Source: Gammaproteobacteria bacterium (GTDB lineage: Bacteria; Pseudomonadota; Gammaproteobacteria; Arenicellales; JAANXG01). Taken from it: 36,412 nucleotides of DNA. The stretch is taken from positions 1 to 36,412 of the forward strand of contig JAHEIO010000037.1 in NCBI GenBank assembly GCA_024639325.1, read 5' to 3'. The position numbers and the translations under genes are program-made. The notes below the pieces were generated by a model. The model had not been told where the DNA came from, searched no databases, and saw only the letters and a list, made by a program, of their open reading frames with translations. This document shows, piece by piece, positions 8,360-16,261 of this stretch. Positions within the stretch are counted from its first letter, which is position 1. The number at the start of each line of letters is the position of its first letter.

Positions 8360-9332
8360 GATCACCCTGGTCGATGCGGTGAACCAGGCGCTGGCTTATG
8401 CGATGAGAGAGAACGAAAACGTCGTGCTATTGGGTGAAGACGTTGGAGTGAATGGCGGCGTATTCAGGGCAACCAACGGACTGCAGGAATCATTTGGCGA
8501 AGAGAGGGTTCTCGACACGCCTCTGTCCGAAACGCTGATCGGCGGCGTCGCAATCGGCATGGCGGCGCAAGGACTGATTCCCGTTGCCGAAATCCAGTTC
8601 ATGGGTTTCGCCTATCCGACCATCGATCAGCTCCTCAATCACGCGGCGAGAATTCGAAACCGCACCCGTGGCCGACTCACCTGCCCGATGGTGTTGCGCG
8701 CGCCCTTTGGCGGCGGAATAGGAGCCCCCGAGCATCACTGCGAAAGCACCGAGGCCCTGTTCGCCCACATACCGGGATTGCGGGTCGTCATCCCGTCCTC
8801 TCCCGAGCGCGCCTATGGACTGTTGCTGGCCGCGATACGAAATCCGGACCCGGTGGTTTTCCTCGAGCCAAAGCGAATCTATCGCCTGGTAAAACAGCGG
8901 GTACCGGACGATGGAGAGGCCCTGCCGCTGGACGTCTGTTTCGTACTTCGCCCCGGAGACGACGTGAGCATCGTTTCCTGGGGCGCCATGATCCACGATG
9001 TGGTTGCCGCGGCCGACCAGCTTGCGCTGCGCGGTATCTCGGCTGAGATCATCGATGTCGCCACGCTTAAACCGCTGGACGTGAAAACCATACTCGAGTC
9101 GGTCAACAAGACCGGGCGGTGTGTCATAGTTCACGAGGCTGCGTTGAGCGGTGGCTGGGGTGCGGAAATCGCGGCGCGAGTCGCCGAGCTCGGCTTGATG
9201 AGCCTGCTGGCCCCGGTCAAGCGTGTAACCGGCTATGACACCATCATGCCGCTGTTCAGACTCGAACATCTCTATATGCCATCCATCGACAGAATCACCA
9301 AAGCCGTGAATGCCGTCATGGAGTTTGCATGA
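8352..9332 (+). CDS. 2-oxoacid dehydrogenase E1 component, beta subunit
   Basis: A 326-residue transketolase-like beta subunit. Visible segments: LGEDVGVNGGVFRAT, DTPLSETLIGGVAIGMAAQGLIPVAEIQFMGF, RAPFGGGIGAPEHHCES, and the C-terminal IDVATLKPLDVKTILESVNKTGRCVIVHEA. This fits PdhB/BkdA2 of alpha2beta2 E1 enzymes. The start is the ATG at 8352, because the family begins with AxITLVDAVNQAL; it overlaps the alpha-subunit stop by eight bases, with GGGAG upstream. Coupled translation gives the equal amounts the heterotetramer needs. Its own stop overlaps the E2 start (ATGA). Confidence 0.93.
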   Translation: MAEITLVDAVNQALAYAMRENENVVLLGEDVGVNGGVFRATNGLQESFGEERVLDTPLSETLIGGVAIGMAAQGLIPVAEIQFMGFAYPTIDQLLNHAARIRNRTRGRLTCPMVLRAPFGGGIGAPEHHCESTEALFAHIPGLRVVIPSSPERAYGLLLAAIRNPDPVVFLEPKRIYRLVKQRVPDDGEALPLDVCFVLRPGDDVSIVSWGAMIHDVVAAADQLALRGISAEIIDVATLKPLDVKTILESVNKTGRCVIVHEAALSGGWGAEIAARVAELGLMSLLAPVKRVTGYDTIMPLFRLEHLYMPSIDRITKAVNAVMEFA

Positions 9333-10441
9333 CCGTGTTCAACCTACCCGACCTGGGTGAAGGCCTTCGGGAAGCCGAGATCGTGGAATGGCATGCCGCA
9401 GCGGGCGATAGCGTCGAGAGCGGCGATCCTCTGGTCTCAGTGGAAACGGACAAGTCGATCGTCGAAATACCCTCCCCGCAGACGAGCCGGATCCAGAAGG
9501 TTTTTGCCGAAGTGGGTGATATCGTCTCCACCGGCCAACCGCTCGTCCAGTTCGGAGAGGGCGAGCGCCATCCCGCAGAGGACAGCGGCACGGTGGTCGG
9601 GAAGATCGAGGTCGGTGAACAAAAACTGAACGAGGCGGCCACCGCGGAGCGCAGGCACCGAGGGGCCGCCGTCAAGGCCACTCCGTCCGTACGCGCACTG
9701 GCCCGGAAACTCGAAGTCGATCTCGGCATCGTCACGCCCACCGGACCCGACGGCACCGTTTCCGCGGAGGACGTCAGACGTGTAGCGGAACGGTTCAAGG
9801 AGCTCGGTCCGATTGAACTGCTGCGTGGTGTCCGCCGCGTCATGGCGGCGAAGATGATGCAATCCGGCACCGAGGTGATTCCAGCCGCGATATTCGACGA
9901 CGCCGACGTCGATAGCTGGCCATCGAGGACCGAAACAACCGTCAGCTTGCTCAAAGCGATGGTTGCGGGTTGCAGGGCGGAACCCGCTCTGAATACCTGG
10001 TTCGACGGTCACTCGATGGGACGGCGCGTGCTCGAGCGCATCGACATCGCCGTCGCGATGGATACCGAAGAAGGTCTGTTTACACCGGTCATTCGAGATG
10101 TCGGCAATCGCGATGAGCCCAGCCTCAGCGCGGGGATGGAAAAGATCAAAGCCGACGTTGCCAACCGCACGATACCGGCCCGGGAAATGTCCGGTTACTC
10201 CATTACCCTGTCAAATTTCGGCATGATCGGTGGGCGATACGCAGTGCCCGTCGTGCTGCCTCCGACGGTGGCAATACTGGCAGCAGGGCGCATCGAGTCG
10301 CGGCCCGTGGTAGCCTCCGGTGGCATTGTTTCCCATCGCATTCTGCCATTGTCACTGACATTCGACCATCGAGCGGTAACGGGGGGAGAAGCCGCCAGGT
10401 TCCTGGCGGCCGTGATCAGCGAACTGGAAAGCGCCCGATAA
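9329..10441 (+). CDS. 2-oxoacid dehydrogenase E2 component (dihydrolipoamide acyltransferase)
   Basis: A 370-residue E2 chain. Domains in order: one lipoyl domain (about 1-80) with the lipoyl lysine K42 in ETDKSIVEIP; a linker; a peripheral-subunit-binding domain (about 118-156, TPSVRALARKL...GPDGTVSAEDV); and a catalytic core (about 165-370). The core's usual HRxxDG active site is DHRAVTGGEA here (H347), with Thr where the general base or partner Asp normally is. The start ATG overlaps the E1 beta stop. It carries acyl groups from E1 to CoA. No E3 (lipoamide dehydrogenase) is encoded nearby, so a shared E3 elsewhere is expected. A perfect 9-bp stem (10391-10399 with 10402-10410) lies near the 3' end within the coding region. 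Confidence 0.9.
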   Translation: MTVFNLPDLGEGLREAEIVEWHAAAGDSVESGDPLVSVETDKSIVEIPSPQTSRIQKVFAEVGDIVSTGQPLVQFGEGERHPAEDSGTVVGKIEVGEQKLNEAATAERRHRGAAVKATPSVRALARKLEVDLGIVTPTGPDGTVSAEDVRRVAERFKELGPIELLRGVRRVMAAKMMQSGTEVIPAAIFDDADVDSWPSRTETTVSLLKAMVAGCRAEPALNTWFDGHSMGRRVLERIDIAVAMDTEEGLFTPVIRDVGNRDEPSLSAGMEKIKADVANRTIPAREMSGYSITLSNFGMIGGRYAVPVVLPPTVAILAAGRIESRPVVASGGIVSHRILPLSLTFDHRAVTGGEAARFLAAVISELESAR

Positions 10442-10447
10442 TCAATC

Positions 10448-11122
10448 CTATTCTTCATGCTTACCCTGGCGCTTTTCGGGATGAAGTATCCTGTAGGCTC
10501 CCAGATTCCAGAATAAAACGGGGTCTTTTCCCTCGAACCAACCGCCCTGGACACCGAAGAGAAACTTGGGTGCCCGCTCCGCGTTGTTCGGATCGTCCCT
10601 GCGGACATACCTTCTGGGATACGTCACGCCATCGTTGTGTTCGATTCTGAGGCTGCCCTCTTCGTAGTTCTTTTCTCCGCCGCCGCGCCCCCACAGGATG
10701 ATGGTCAGATTGTCGCCGGAAGAAGCTGAAACAGGTTTCCACGTGACGTTGCGCGGCAGACGGGCGTACTGCTCGACATTCCTGCCGTCGGATGGTTCCT
10801 CGGCCTCTGGTTCGGGATCTTCTTCAACGCCGGCTTCCTCCAGCACCTCGTCCCAGGTTTTCTGAGGTGAATCGTCTTTGGGTTCCGAGCCCCCGGAAGC
10901 GTCACCACTTTCAGAATCATCGGAGTCCGTTTCGCTATCGGTTTCGTTGTCTGATTCACCGTCGTTTCGTGCGGAGATGTTGCCCGTGGCAACCTGCGAG
11001 GATGAAGAACCTTTGGTGCCTCCTCCACTGGTTAGATCGCTGACTTGATCGCAGCCAATGAACAAGATTAAAACAAGTAAGGGTATTAACTGCTTGCAGG
11101 TGTGCTTGGCGACTGTCTTCAC
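10448..11122 (-). CDS. Putative lipoprotein with Asp/Ser/Glu-rich linker
   Basis: A 224-residue protein with a lipoprotein signal peptide: basic start, hydrophobic LIPLLVLILFIGC, cysteine at residue 24 as the lipidation site (the residue at -3 is Phe, slightly unusual). Residues ~33-110 are low-complexity and acidic (NDGESDNETDSETDSDDSES), a flexible linker. A compact C-terminal part (about 115-215) with alternating hydrophobic and aromatic residues (GDNLTIILWGRGGGEKNYEEGSLRIEHN, APKFLFGVQGGWFEGKDPVLFWNLGAYR) looks folded. No known domain is recognised. It converges with the E2 gene, six bases apart, with no clear terminator between. It would be anchored to the inner or outer membrane facing the periplasm. 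Confidence 0.75.
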   Translation of the reverse strand: MKTVAKHTCKQLIPLLVLILFIGCDQVSDLTSGGGTKGSSSSQVATGNISARNDGESDNETDSETDSDDSESGDASGGSEPKDDSPQKTWDEVLEEAGVEEDPEPEAEEPSDGRNVEQYARLPRNVTWKPVSASSGDNLTIILWGRGGGEKNYEEGSLRIEHNDGVTYPRRYVRRDDPNNAERAPKFLFGVQGGWFEGKDPVLFWNLGAYRILHPEKRQGKHEE

Positions 11123-11462
11123 TCACGGTTCCGGTTTGAAAACGCGAAAGTATCCTAAACGCAGATACCGATCAATTAATTTTAGCAGCGTCCGTTCAGT
11201 GCTCGGTCAGAGCGACGCGAATGAATCGAAATGATTCTATGGCGGGGCACCGGTACCAAATCATAGAGAACTCCCGGTTTTTTAAGCTTTGCTGGTGGGA
11301 AATACGGTTACAAAGGCAATTCGTTCAGAATACACTAGCCGGTTCAGCAATCGCCATTGTGGTGGGTGGGCGAAGCATTTTAAAAAATCATCCCCGTTAC
11401 CCGATTTACTGGTTTACCAAGGCTCTAGCCCGCATTTCTCAAACCGGACACATCAATAGAAC
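11123..11462. other. Intergenic region between divergent lipoprotein and HD-GYP genes
   Basis: This 340-bp stretch is less GC-rich than its surroundings. A plus-strand frame at 11221-11466 is open for about 80 codons but has no ribosome-binding site, no recognisable motif and an ordinary-looking random composition, so it is not called a gene. The only structured item is a 17-bp repeat at 11425-11441 that also forms the ends of the element at 14501-14626. Promoters for both divergent genes must lie here but no convincing -35/-10 pair was found. Confidence 0.5.
11425..11441 (+). repeat. Solo copy of MITE end repeat
   Basis: CTAGCCCGCATTTCTCA is identical to the first 17 bp of the left end at 14501 and inverted relative to the right end at 14610-14626. 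It lies 21 bp upstream of the HD-GYP start codon. After 17 bp the match stops (A instead of C), and no partner inverted copy is seen within the upstream intergenic region. Confidence 0.8.
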
Positions 11463-14432
11463 ATGAACATACCCGACATTCGGATGGCACGACGCGCCAC
11501 CCTACCTCTGCGTGTTCACGTCGCGGTACTGCTGATCAGCGCACTCCTGCTGATCGGCGGCGTGCTGGCCTGGTTGGGTTACCGCAGTTCGACCGATGTA
11601 CTGACGAGCGCTTCGGACCAGATGCTCCATCAGGTCGCGAAGAGCCTGGACGTGTCGATAAGAGCGGCCTACGGCCCGGCCGCCACCACCGTCGATCTGC
11701 TCTCCAGATCGAGGCTGACCGATGCCCGCAATTTCGATGAGCGATTGAAGTCATTGCCTCTCATGGTCGAGGGATTCGCGGGCAGTCCGCAATTCGAGAC
11801 TATATACGCCGGATACGCCGACGGCGATTTTTTTATCGTCCGGCAATTGCGCACGGCGGACGAGCTGGAGTATTACTCCGCGCCCGCCGATGCGGCATAT
11901 ATGGTGACCAGCCGGGAAATCGATTCAACGGGCGAACAGACGCGAGTCCGCATGTTCTTCGACGCCGACCTTGTCGCACTGGAACGCCGCCGCCTCGACG
12001 GTTCCGATTTCGATGCCAGGACGCGGCCATGGTACCTCATGGCTGCGGAGAAAGGAGAGCGGGTCCTCACTGAACCCTATTTGTTTCACGGTCTCAATGT
12101 GGCCGGTCTAACCATCTCGCGACGATTCGAACTGGGGGGTGGGGTGGTGGCAGCGGACGTGACGCTTGGCCAGCTGTCGCAGACGCTGACGGGATTCGAG
12201 ATTACGCCATCGTCGAAACTGGTGCTGATCGATCACCAGGGGCGGATTGTCGCGCACTCCGATCCACAGGTCGGAATGAGCGTCAGTGACGAAAGCGGAG
12301 AAGCGCTGTTGCAGGCGGATGAGCTCGACCATACGCCCCTGGGCGCCATGACCCGTTTCCTCGAACCCGGTGCGGAATCGCTGGAATTCACGTTCGCGGA
12401 CCGCCGGTGGACCGCACGCCTGCGTGAGTTTACGACCCGTGCGGACGAACCCTGGACACTGGTGCTGCTGGTTCCCGAGGATGAGCTGCTGGGCGAGGCC
12501 AATCTTCTGCTGCGCCGTTCAACGATGATCACGATTATTCTGGTAGTAGCGCTCATCCCGATCGCTTGGATAATGGCAAATCTGATTGCCAGGCCGCTGA
12601 ATCAACTCGTCAGCGAAACCGAGCGCATCCGCCGTTTCGATTTTCAGGAAGACGTGCACACCGATTCCCGGGTCAGGGAGATAAACGACCTCGCCACGTC
12701 CATGAATACGATGAAGAATACCATCGATAGATTCATCGTAATGATCGCCTCGCTCAGCAGGGAACAAGCCTATTCGTTACTACTGAATCGGGTGCTGGCG
12801 GAAACCATGCAGGTGTGCGGCGACCGGGCCGGCGTGATCTACCTGTTGAACGAAGACGACAGCGCGCTCGAACCCGCTTCGGCTCGTCTGGCGGATGACG
12901 TAACATCGAGGATTCTTGAACCACTTCCGGTTGCTCTGCCACCACATCCCGAAGACGGTGAACTCGCCGCCGCCCTGGCCGGCAAAGAGGTGCGGCTGTT
13001 CCATTTGAGCCGGCCGGACCAGCAGCCCCCCGGCGGTGATTTATTGGCCCCGTTCTTCGAGGCATTCGACGCTGCCGAGCTCAGTTTTACGGTGGTACCG
13101 CTGCGCGACCGAAAGAATCTTTTCATGGGGGCCTTGTGCCTGGTGGATCCGGTCGTTGACAACCGGGAGAGTGACGCCAATGAACAGGAACGTCTCAGCT
13201 TCATTGTTGCGTTGTCGGGATTCGCCGCCGTCTCGATCGAGAGCCAGCGGCTGCTGAAAATGGAAAAAGATCTGCTGGACGCATTCATCCGCCTGATCGC
13301 GGGCGCCATCGATGCCAAATCTCCCTACACCGGCGGTCACTGCCAGCGCGTACCGGCCCTGACCAAGATGCTCGCGCGCGCGGCCAACGACAGCGACTCG
13401 ACGCCGTATGCCGAATTTCAACTCAATGACGAGGAATGGGAAGCGCTCCACATCGCGAGTTGGCTGCATGACTGCGGCAAGGTCACAACGCCCGAGTATG
13501 TCGTGGATAAATCGACCAAGCTGGAGACGATCTACGACCGTATCCACGAGGTGCGTATGCGATTCGAGGTGCTGAAGCGTGATGCCGAAGTGCGCTGCTG
13601 GCGGACGATCGCCGAAGGGGGAGATCGCGAATCCGCGCTGCGAGAGCTGTCGGTGGAGCTGCAAACGCTGAACGAGGAATTCATTTTCGTTGCCGAGTGC
13701 AACCAGGGCGTCGAGGACACGGCCCCTCAGCGCGTGGAGCGCCTTCGCGCTATCGCGGCCCGCACATGGCAGCGCACTCTGGACGACCGCATTGGCATAT
13801 CCTGGGAGGAGCGCAATCGCAAGCAGCGGTCACCCGCAGCGGAGCTGCCGGTGACGGAAAAGCTGCTCGATGACAAGCCGGAGCATCTCGTGGAACGTGA
13901 CGACAGCGGTGAAAACCCGGACTTGGCTGACCGCGGATTTCATATCGAGATGCCCGAGTATGCCTACAATCGTGGAGAACTCTACAATCTGTCGATCGAG
14001 CGCGGCACGCTGAGCTCCGAAGAACGTTTCAGGATCAACGATCATATCGTCCAGACCATACTGATGCTGGAGGAATTGCCGTTCCCCCGTCACCTGCGCG
14101 ACGTTCCGGGAATAGCGGGCGGCCATCACGAAAAAATGGACGGCACCGGTTACCCGAAGGGGCTGAGGCGCGACGACATGCCCCTGACCGCGCGTATGAT
14201 GGCTATCGCGGACATTTTCGAGGCACTGACCGCCAGCGATCGGCCTTACAAAAGCCCGAAAAAACTCAGCGAGGCTATCCGTATCATGTCCCATATGAAG
14301 AATGACAATCATATCGATCCGGAACTCTTCGACCTCTTCCTGGAGTCGGGGGTGTTTTTGGCCTATGCAAAAGAGTTTCTCGATCCCGAGCAGATCGACG
14401 AGGTCGATATCGCCGCCTACCGCAGCGGCTGA
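11463..14432 (+). CDS. Transmembrane sensor with Cache, HAMP, GAF and HD-GYP domains (putative c-di-GMP phosphodiesterase)
   Basis: A 989-residue inner-membrane signalling protein. Order: membrane segment (about 18-40), periplasmic Cache-type sensor (about 45-345, with RTRPWYLMAAEKGERVLTEPY), second membrane segment (about 352-375), HAMP (375-430), GAF-like domain (about 440-595), then HD-GYP. Key residues: GGHC near 625, HD at 669-670 followed by GK 672-673, HHE at 888-890, and DGTGYP with GYP at 896-898, so the metal-binding and GYP signatures are kept. The HD and HHE motifs are 219 residues apart, against roughly 55-65 in compact HD-GYP domains; the insert is mostly charged and helical. 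Expected reaction: hydrolysis of cyclic di-GMP or a related dinucleotide in response to a periplasmic ligand. The start has only a weak ribosome-binding site; an ATG at 11484 is an alternative. The gene lies between copies of one repeat. Confidence 0.93.
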   Translation: MNIPDIRMARRATLPLRVHVAVLLISALLLIGGVLAWLGYRSSTDVLTSASDQMLHQVAKSLDVSIRAAYGPAATTVDLLSRSRLTDARNFDERLKSLPLMVEGFAGSPQFETIYAGYADGDFFIVRQLRTADELEYYSAPADAAYMVTSREIDSTGEQTRVRMFFDADLVALERRRLDGSDFDARTRPWYLMAAEKGERVLTEPYLFHGLNVAGLTISRRFELGGGVVAADVTLGQLSQTLTGFEITPSSKLVLIDHQGRIVAHSDPQVGMSVSDESGEALLQADELDHTPLGAMTRFLEPGAESLEFTFADRRWTARLREFTTRADEPWTLVLLVPEDELLGEANLLLRRSTMITIILVVALIPIAWIMANLIARPLNQLVSETERIRRFDFQEDVHTDSRVREINDLATSMNTMKNTIDRFIVMIASLSREQAYSLLLNRVLAETMQVCGDRAGVIYLLNEDDSALEPASARLADDVTSRILEPLPVALPPHPEDGELAAALAGKEVRLFHLSRPDQQPPGGDLLAPFFEAFDAAELSFTVVPLRDRKNLFMGALCLVDPVVDNRESDANEQERLSFIVALSGFAAVSIESQRLLKMEKDLLDAFIRLIAGAIDAKSPYTGGHCQRVPALTKMLARAANDSDSTPYAEFQLNDEEWEALHIASWLHDCGKVTTPEYVVDKSTKLETIYDRIHEVRMRFEVLKRDAEVRCWRTIAEGGDRESALRELSVELQTLNEEFIFVAECNQGVEDTAPQRVERLRAIAARTWQRTLDDRIGISWEERNRKQRSPAAELPVTEKLLDDKPEHLVERDDSGENPDLADRGFHIEMPEYAYNRGELYNLSIERGTLSSEERFRINDHIVQTILMLEELPFPRHLRDVPGIAGGHHEKMDGTGYPKGLRRDDMPLTARMMAIADIFEALTASDRPYKSPKKLSEAIRIMSHMKNDNHIDPELFDLFLESGVFLAYAKEFLDPEQIDEVDIAAYRSG

Positions 14433-14434
14433 TT

Positions 14435-14461
14435 GACTCCGCCGCGGGCCGCCGGCGAGTC
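14435..14461 (+). terminator. Hairpin directly after the HD-GYP stop codon
   Basis: GACTC-(C)-GCCG pairs with CGGC-GAGTC around an eight-base loop, three bases after the TGA. A nine-pair stem with one bulge could end transcription or protect the 3' end, but no T-run follows directly; the nearest is TTTT about 25 bases on. Confidence 0.3.
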
Positions 14462-14500
14462 TACTTCACGTGCCGCGGTGCCGGGCTTTTCCATCATGGT

Positions 14501-14626
14501 CTAGCCCGCATTTCTCACCAGGCGGCTATAGAATCTCGTGAAGCATGGCAAACATTGAGGTCTATGGATTTGTCCAAAACACAGTGTGTCTTGGAAACGC
14601 CTATCCTGGTGAGAAATGCGGGCTAG
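14501..14626. mobile_element. 126-bp MITE-like element with perfect 22-bp terminal inverted repeats
   Basis: The left end (14501-14522, starting CTAGCCCGCATTTCTCACC) and right end (14605-14626, ending GAAATGCGGGCTAG) are perfect inverted copies over 22 bp. The 82 bp between them encode nothing. Such a layout is that of a miniature inverted-repeat transposable element or the collapsed ends of an insertion sequence. If the element is taken to start at TAGCCC, a 3-bp GTC flanks both sides, a weak candidate target duplication. The parent transposon family is not identified from sequence alone. It lies between HD-GYP and the TfoX-N gene. Confidence 0.75.
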
Positions 14627-14647
14627 TCTGCAGGTGTCTTCGACAGG

Positions 14648-15010
14648 TCATGTTGGCCGGGTACGACGCTTCCGCTTTCCCGCCGGTTTCCGGTCGGCCC
14701 TGAGCGCCGCCTCGAATGCACGCCGCGCCCATGTTTCGGCCACCTCGGGATCGTCGAATATATCTTCAGGCGCCAGGTAATAGGACATTTTCACTTTCCT
14801 GCCGGCCTTTTGGTACTCGAATCGCGGCAGTCCTCGGTCCTGGAAATGAGTGGCGGTGGCATCGTCGGCCTTGAGGTAAAGAGTGTCATCCGCGACCAGG
14901 CCAAACATAAGACCATCATGGAATAATCCATGGCCGCCGAACATCCTTTTGGGTTGAACGGGACCGAATCGCTCGAACACTTCCTTCAAATATTCCACGA
15001 ACTCGCTCAT
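14648..15010 (-). CDS. TfoX N-terminal domain protein
   Basis: A 120-residue protein with the TfoX-N fold signature: FGPVQPKRMFGGHGLFHDGLMFGLVADDTLYLKADDAT, then FEYQKAGRKVKMSYYLAPEDIFDDPEVAETWARRAFEAA, ending in a basic tail (KPAGKRKRRTRPT). Proteins with only this domain are common; full-length TfoX/Sxy regulates competence, but a single-domain protein need not. The ATG overlaps the stop of a small membrane ORF by ATGA, so translation is probably coupled. Likely cytosolic; partner unknown. Confidence 0.85.
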   Translation of the reverse strand: MSEFVEYLKEVFERFGPVQPKRMFGGHGLFHDGLMFGLVADDTLYLKADDATATHFQDRGLPRFEYQKAGRKVKMSYYLAPEDIFDDPEVAETWARRAFEAALRADRKPAGKRKRRTRPT

Positions 15011-15168
15011 CGACCGTGGTCTTTGTTGTCTCGAGGTTTCTGGATGATAGCAAGCAGCTTGCGCTCATTGGCAAACGCGGCGTACACGAATACAAACAGC
15101 GCCAGCATGACGAACATGACCAGCAGCATCACCAATACCGCCAGATCCGGATCAAGCCGGTACGCCAA
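15007..15168 (-). CDS. Candidate small single-pass membrane protein upstream of the TfoX-N gene
   Basis: Read directly on the minus strand, the frame gives LAYRLDPDLAVLVMLLVMF, then VMLALFVFVYAAF and a polar tail NERKLLAIIQKPRDNKDHGR, ending in a TGA that overlaps the next ATG (ATGA). One long hydrophobic helix with a charged C-terminal tail suggests an inner-membrane protein with the tail in the cytoplasm. The start is uncertain: TTG at 15168 gives 53 residues, GTG at 15132 or ATG at 15129 give about 40. No family recognised. The overlap with the TfoX-N gene and the hydrophobic pattern support it being real. Confidence 0.5.
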   Translation of the reverse strand: MAYRLDPDLAVLVMLLVMFVMLALFVFVYAAFANERKLLAIIQKPRDNKDHGR

Positions 15169-15259
15169 TCGATGTACTTCAATTCAGCATCGGACAACAT
15201 GATATGTGAAGCAGTCGCTGTTCCGTCGCTGCAGTGTCAATCATCGGAATGTAATGTGA

Positions 15260-16150
15260 TCACGGACTCACCCCGCCACACACGATGACCAGAACGGCTG
15301 CGGCATCGGTGATGAAGGGATGTTCGTTTTGGTTCACGGCCGCGAGGGCCGCTCCGCAGGCCAGTTCCACCTTGACGCGGTGTTCTTTGACAAACCGGTC
15401 ACAGGCATCCTGGGCCTGAGCATCGGTTACGGTACAAACATCGACGGCGGTACCGGCGAGACATTCATAGGCCCGGTTGCATACGCGCAGCGCCCCCAGG
15501 GACTTCGCCTTAGACGTGATCGCTGGGAGAGTCACGTTGGATCCGGAAAGCTTCGACTGATAGAGGCAATCCGCACCTTCCGTTTCGACGGCCAGCACCC
15601 GAGTCGCTTTCAGACCGTTTCTCTCCAGGCCGTCAATTATGCCACACAGGAGACCGCCGCCGCCCACGGAACACACCACGGTGTCCGGGGTGAGACCGTC
15701 CTCCACGACCTCGTCGATCATCGTTGCGTGCCCGGCCCAGACGTCTTCGTCGTCGAAGGGATGAAAATATACGGCACCGGCGTGTACGAGTTCTTTCTGC
15801 GCCTGCTCGTGCGCCTGCGCCCAGTGTTCGCCGGTTACGACCACCTCGGCGCCAAACAGCGCCAGACCGTCGATCGCCCCCTTTCCGGTGTTTTCAGGAA
15901 CATACACCGTCACCGGGATTCCAAGCTGCAATCCGGCGTAGGCGACCGCGAGTCCGGCGTTGCCGCCGGAGGAACTGATGAATTTTCGCGCGCCCTTTTC
16001 AACCTCGCCGACCGCCTTGTATCCCATTCCCCGCATCTTGAACGACCCCGGCGGCTGCAGGGCGTCCATCTTCAACCATACATCGCGATCGAGTGCCCGG
16101 CTCATCGGGTATGACTTCAACAACGGGGTTTTAATGTGAAGTGGTTTCAT
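15260..16150 (-). CDS. PLP-dependent serine/threonine dehydratase-like enzyme
   Basis: A 296-residue fold-type II PLP enzyme. The PLP lysine is K38 in PPGSFKMRG; the phosphate-contacting loop SSGGNAG is at 60-66; the glycine loop SVGGGGLLCGI is in the second half; the C-terminus ends LVIVCGGVSP. Length and motifs resemble the short serine dehydratase/threonine ammonia-lyase (SDH-like) enzymes without a regulatory ACT domain, which turn serine to pyruvate or threonine to 2-oxobutyrate plus ammonia. The ATG at 16150 is chosen because the family begins just before HIKTPLLKS; the frame is open further upstream (to 16246) without family match. In this cluster it could take serine formed from glycine, if the demethylation pathway ends in glycine; that is inference. 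Confidence 0.9.
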   Translation of the reverse strand: MKPLHIKTPLLKSYPMSRALDRDVWLKMDALQPPGSFKMRGMGYKAVGEVEKGARKFISSSGGNAGLAVAYAGLQLGIPVTVYVPENTGKGAIDGLALFGAEVVVTGEHWAQAHEQAQKELVHAGAVYFHPFDDEDVWAGHATMIDEVVEDGLTPDTVVCSVGGGGLLCGIIDGLERNGLKATRVLAVETEGADCLYQSKLSGSNVTLPAITSKAKSLGALRVCNRAYECLAGTAVDVCTVTDAQAQDACDRFVKEHRVKVELACGAALAAVNQNEHPFITDAAAVLVIVCGGVSP

Positions 16151-16261
16151 TTTCAAACGACAGGTCAAATCTCGGTGCGTGCCTTTTGCAATCCCGCAAG
16201 GCTCTCGCGCTACGGCCCATCGCCCGCCATCAGCGCCATTGCGCAACGTTGAGTCATTATT

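Noticed and set aside
7178-8365. A 395-codon open frame on the minus strand opposite the E1 alpha gene
   Set aside because: It mirrors a strongly matched E1 alpha gene; the translation is rich in Arg, His and Gly with no family motif, as expected for the antisense frame of high-GC coding DNA.
10391-10410. Perfect 9-bp hairpin GCCGCCAGG-TT-CCTGGCGGC as a terminator of the E2 gene
   Set aside because: It lies inside the coding sequence, 30 bp before the stop, has only a two-base loop and no T-run after it.
11221-11466. An 81-codon frame in the gap before the HD-GYP gene
   Set aside because: No ribosome-binding site, no recognisable domain, includes the mobile repeat near its end; treated as chance.
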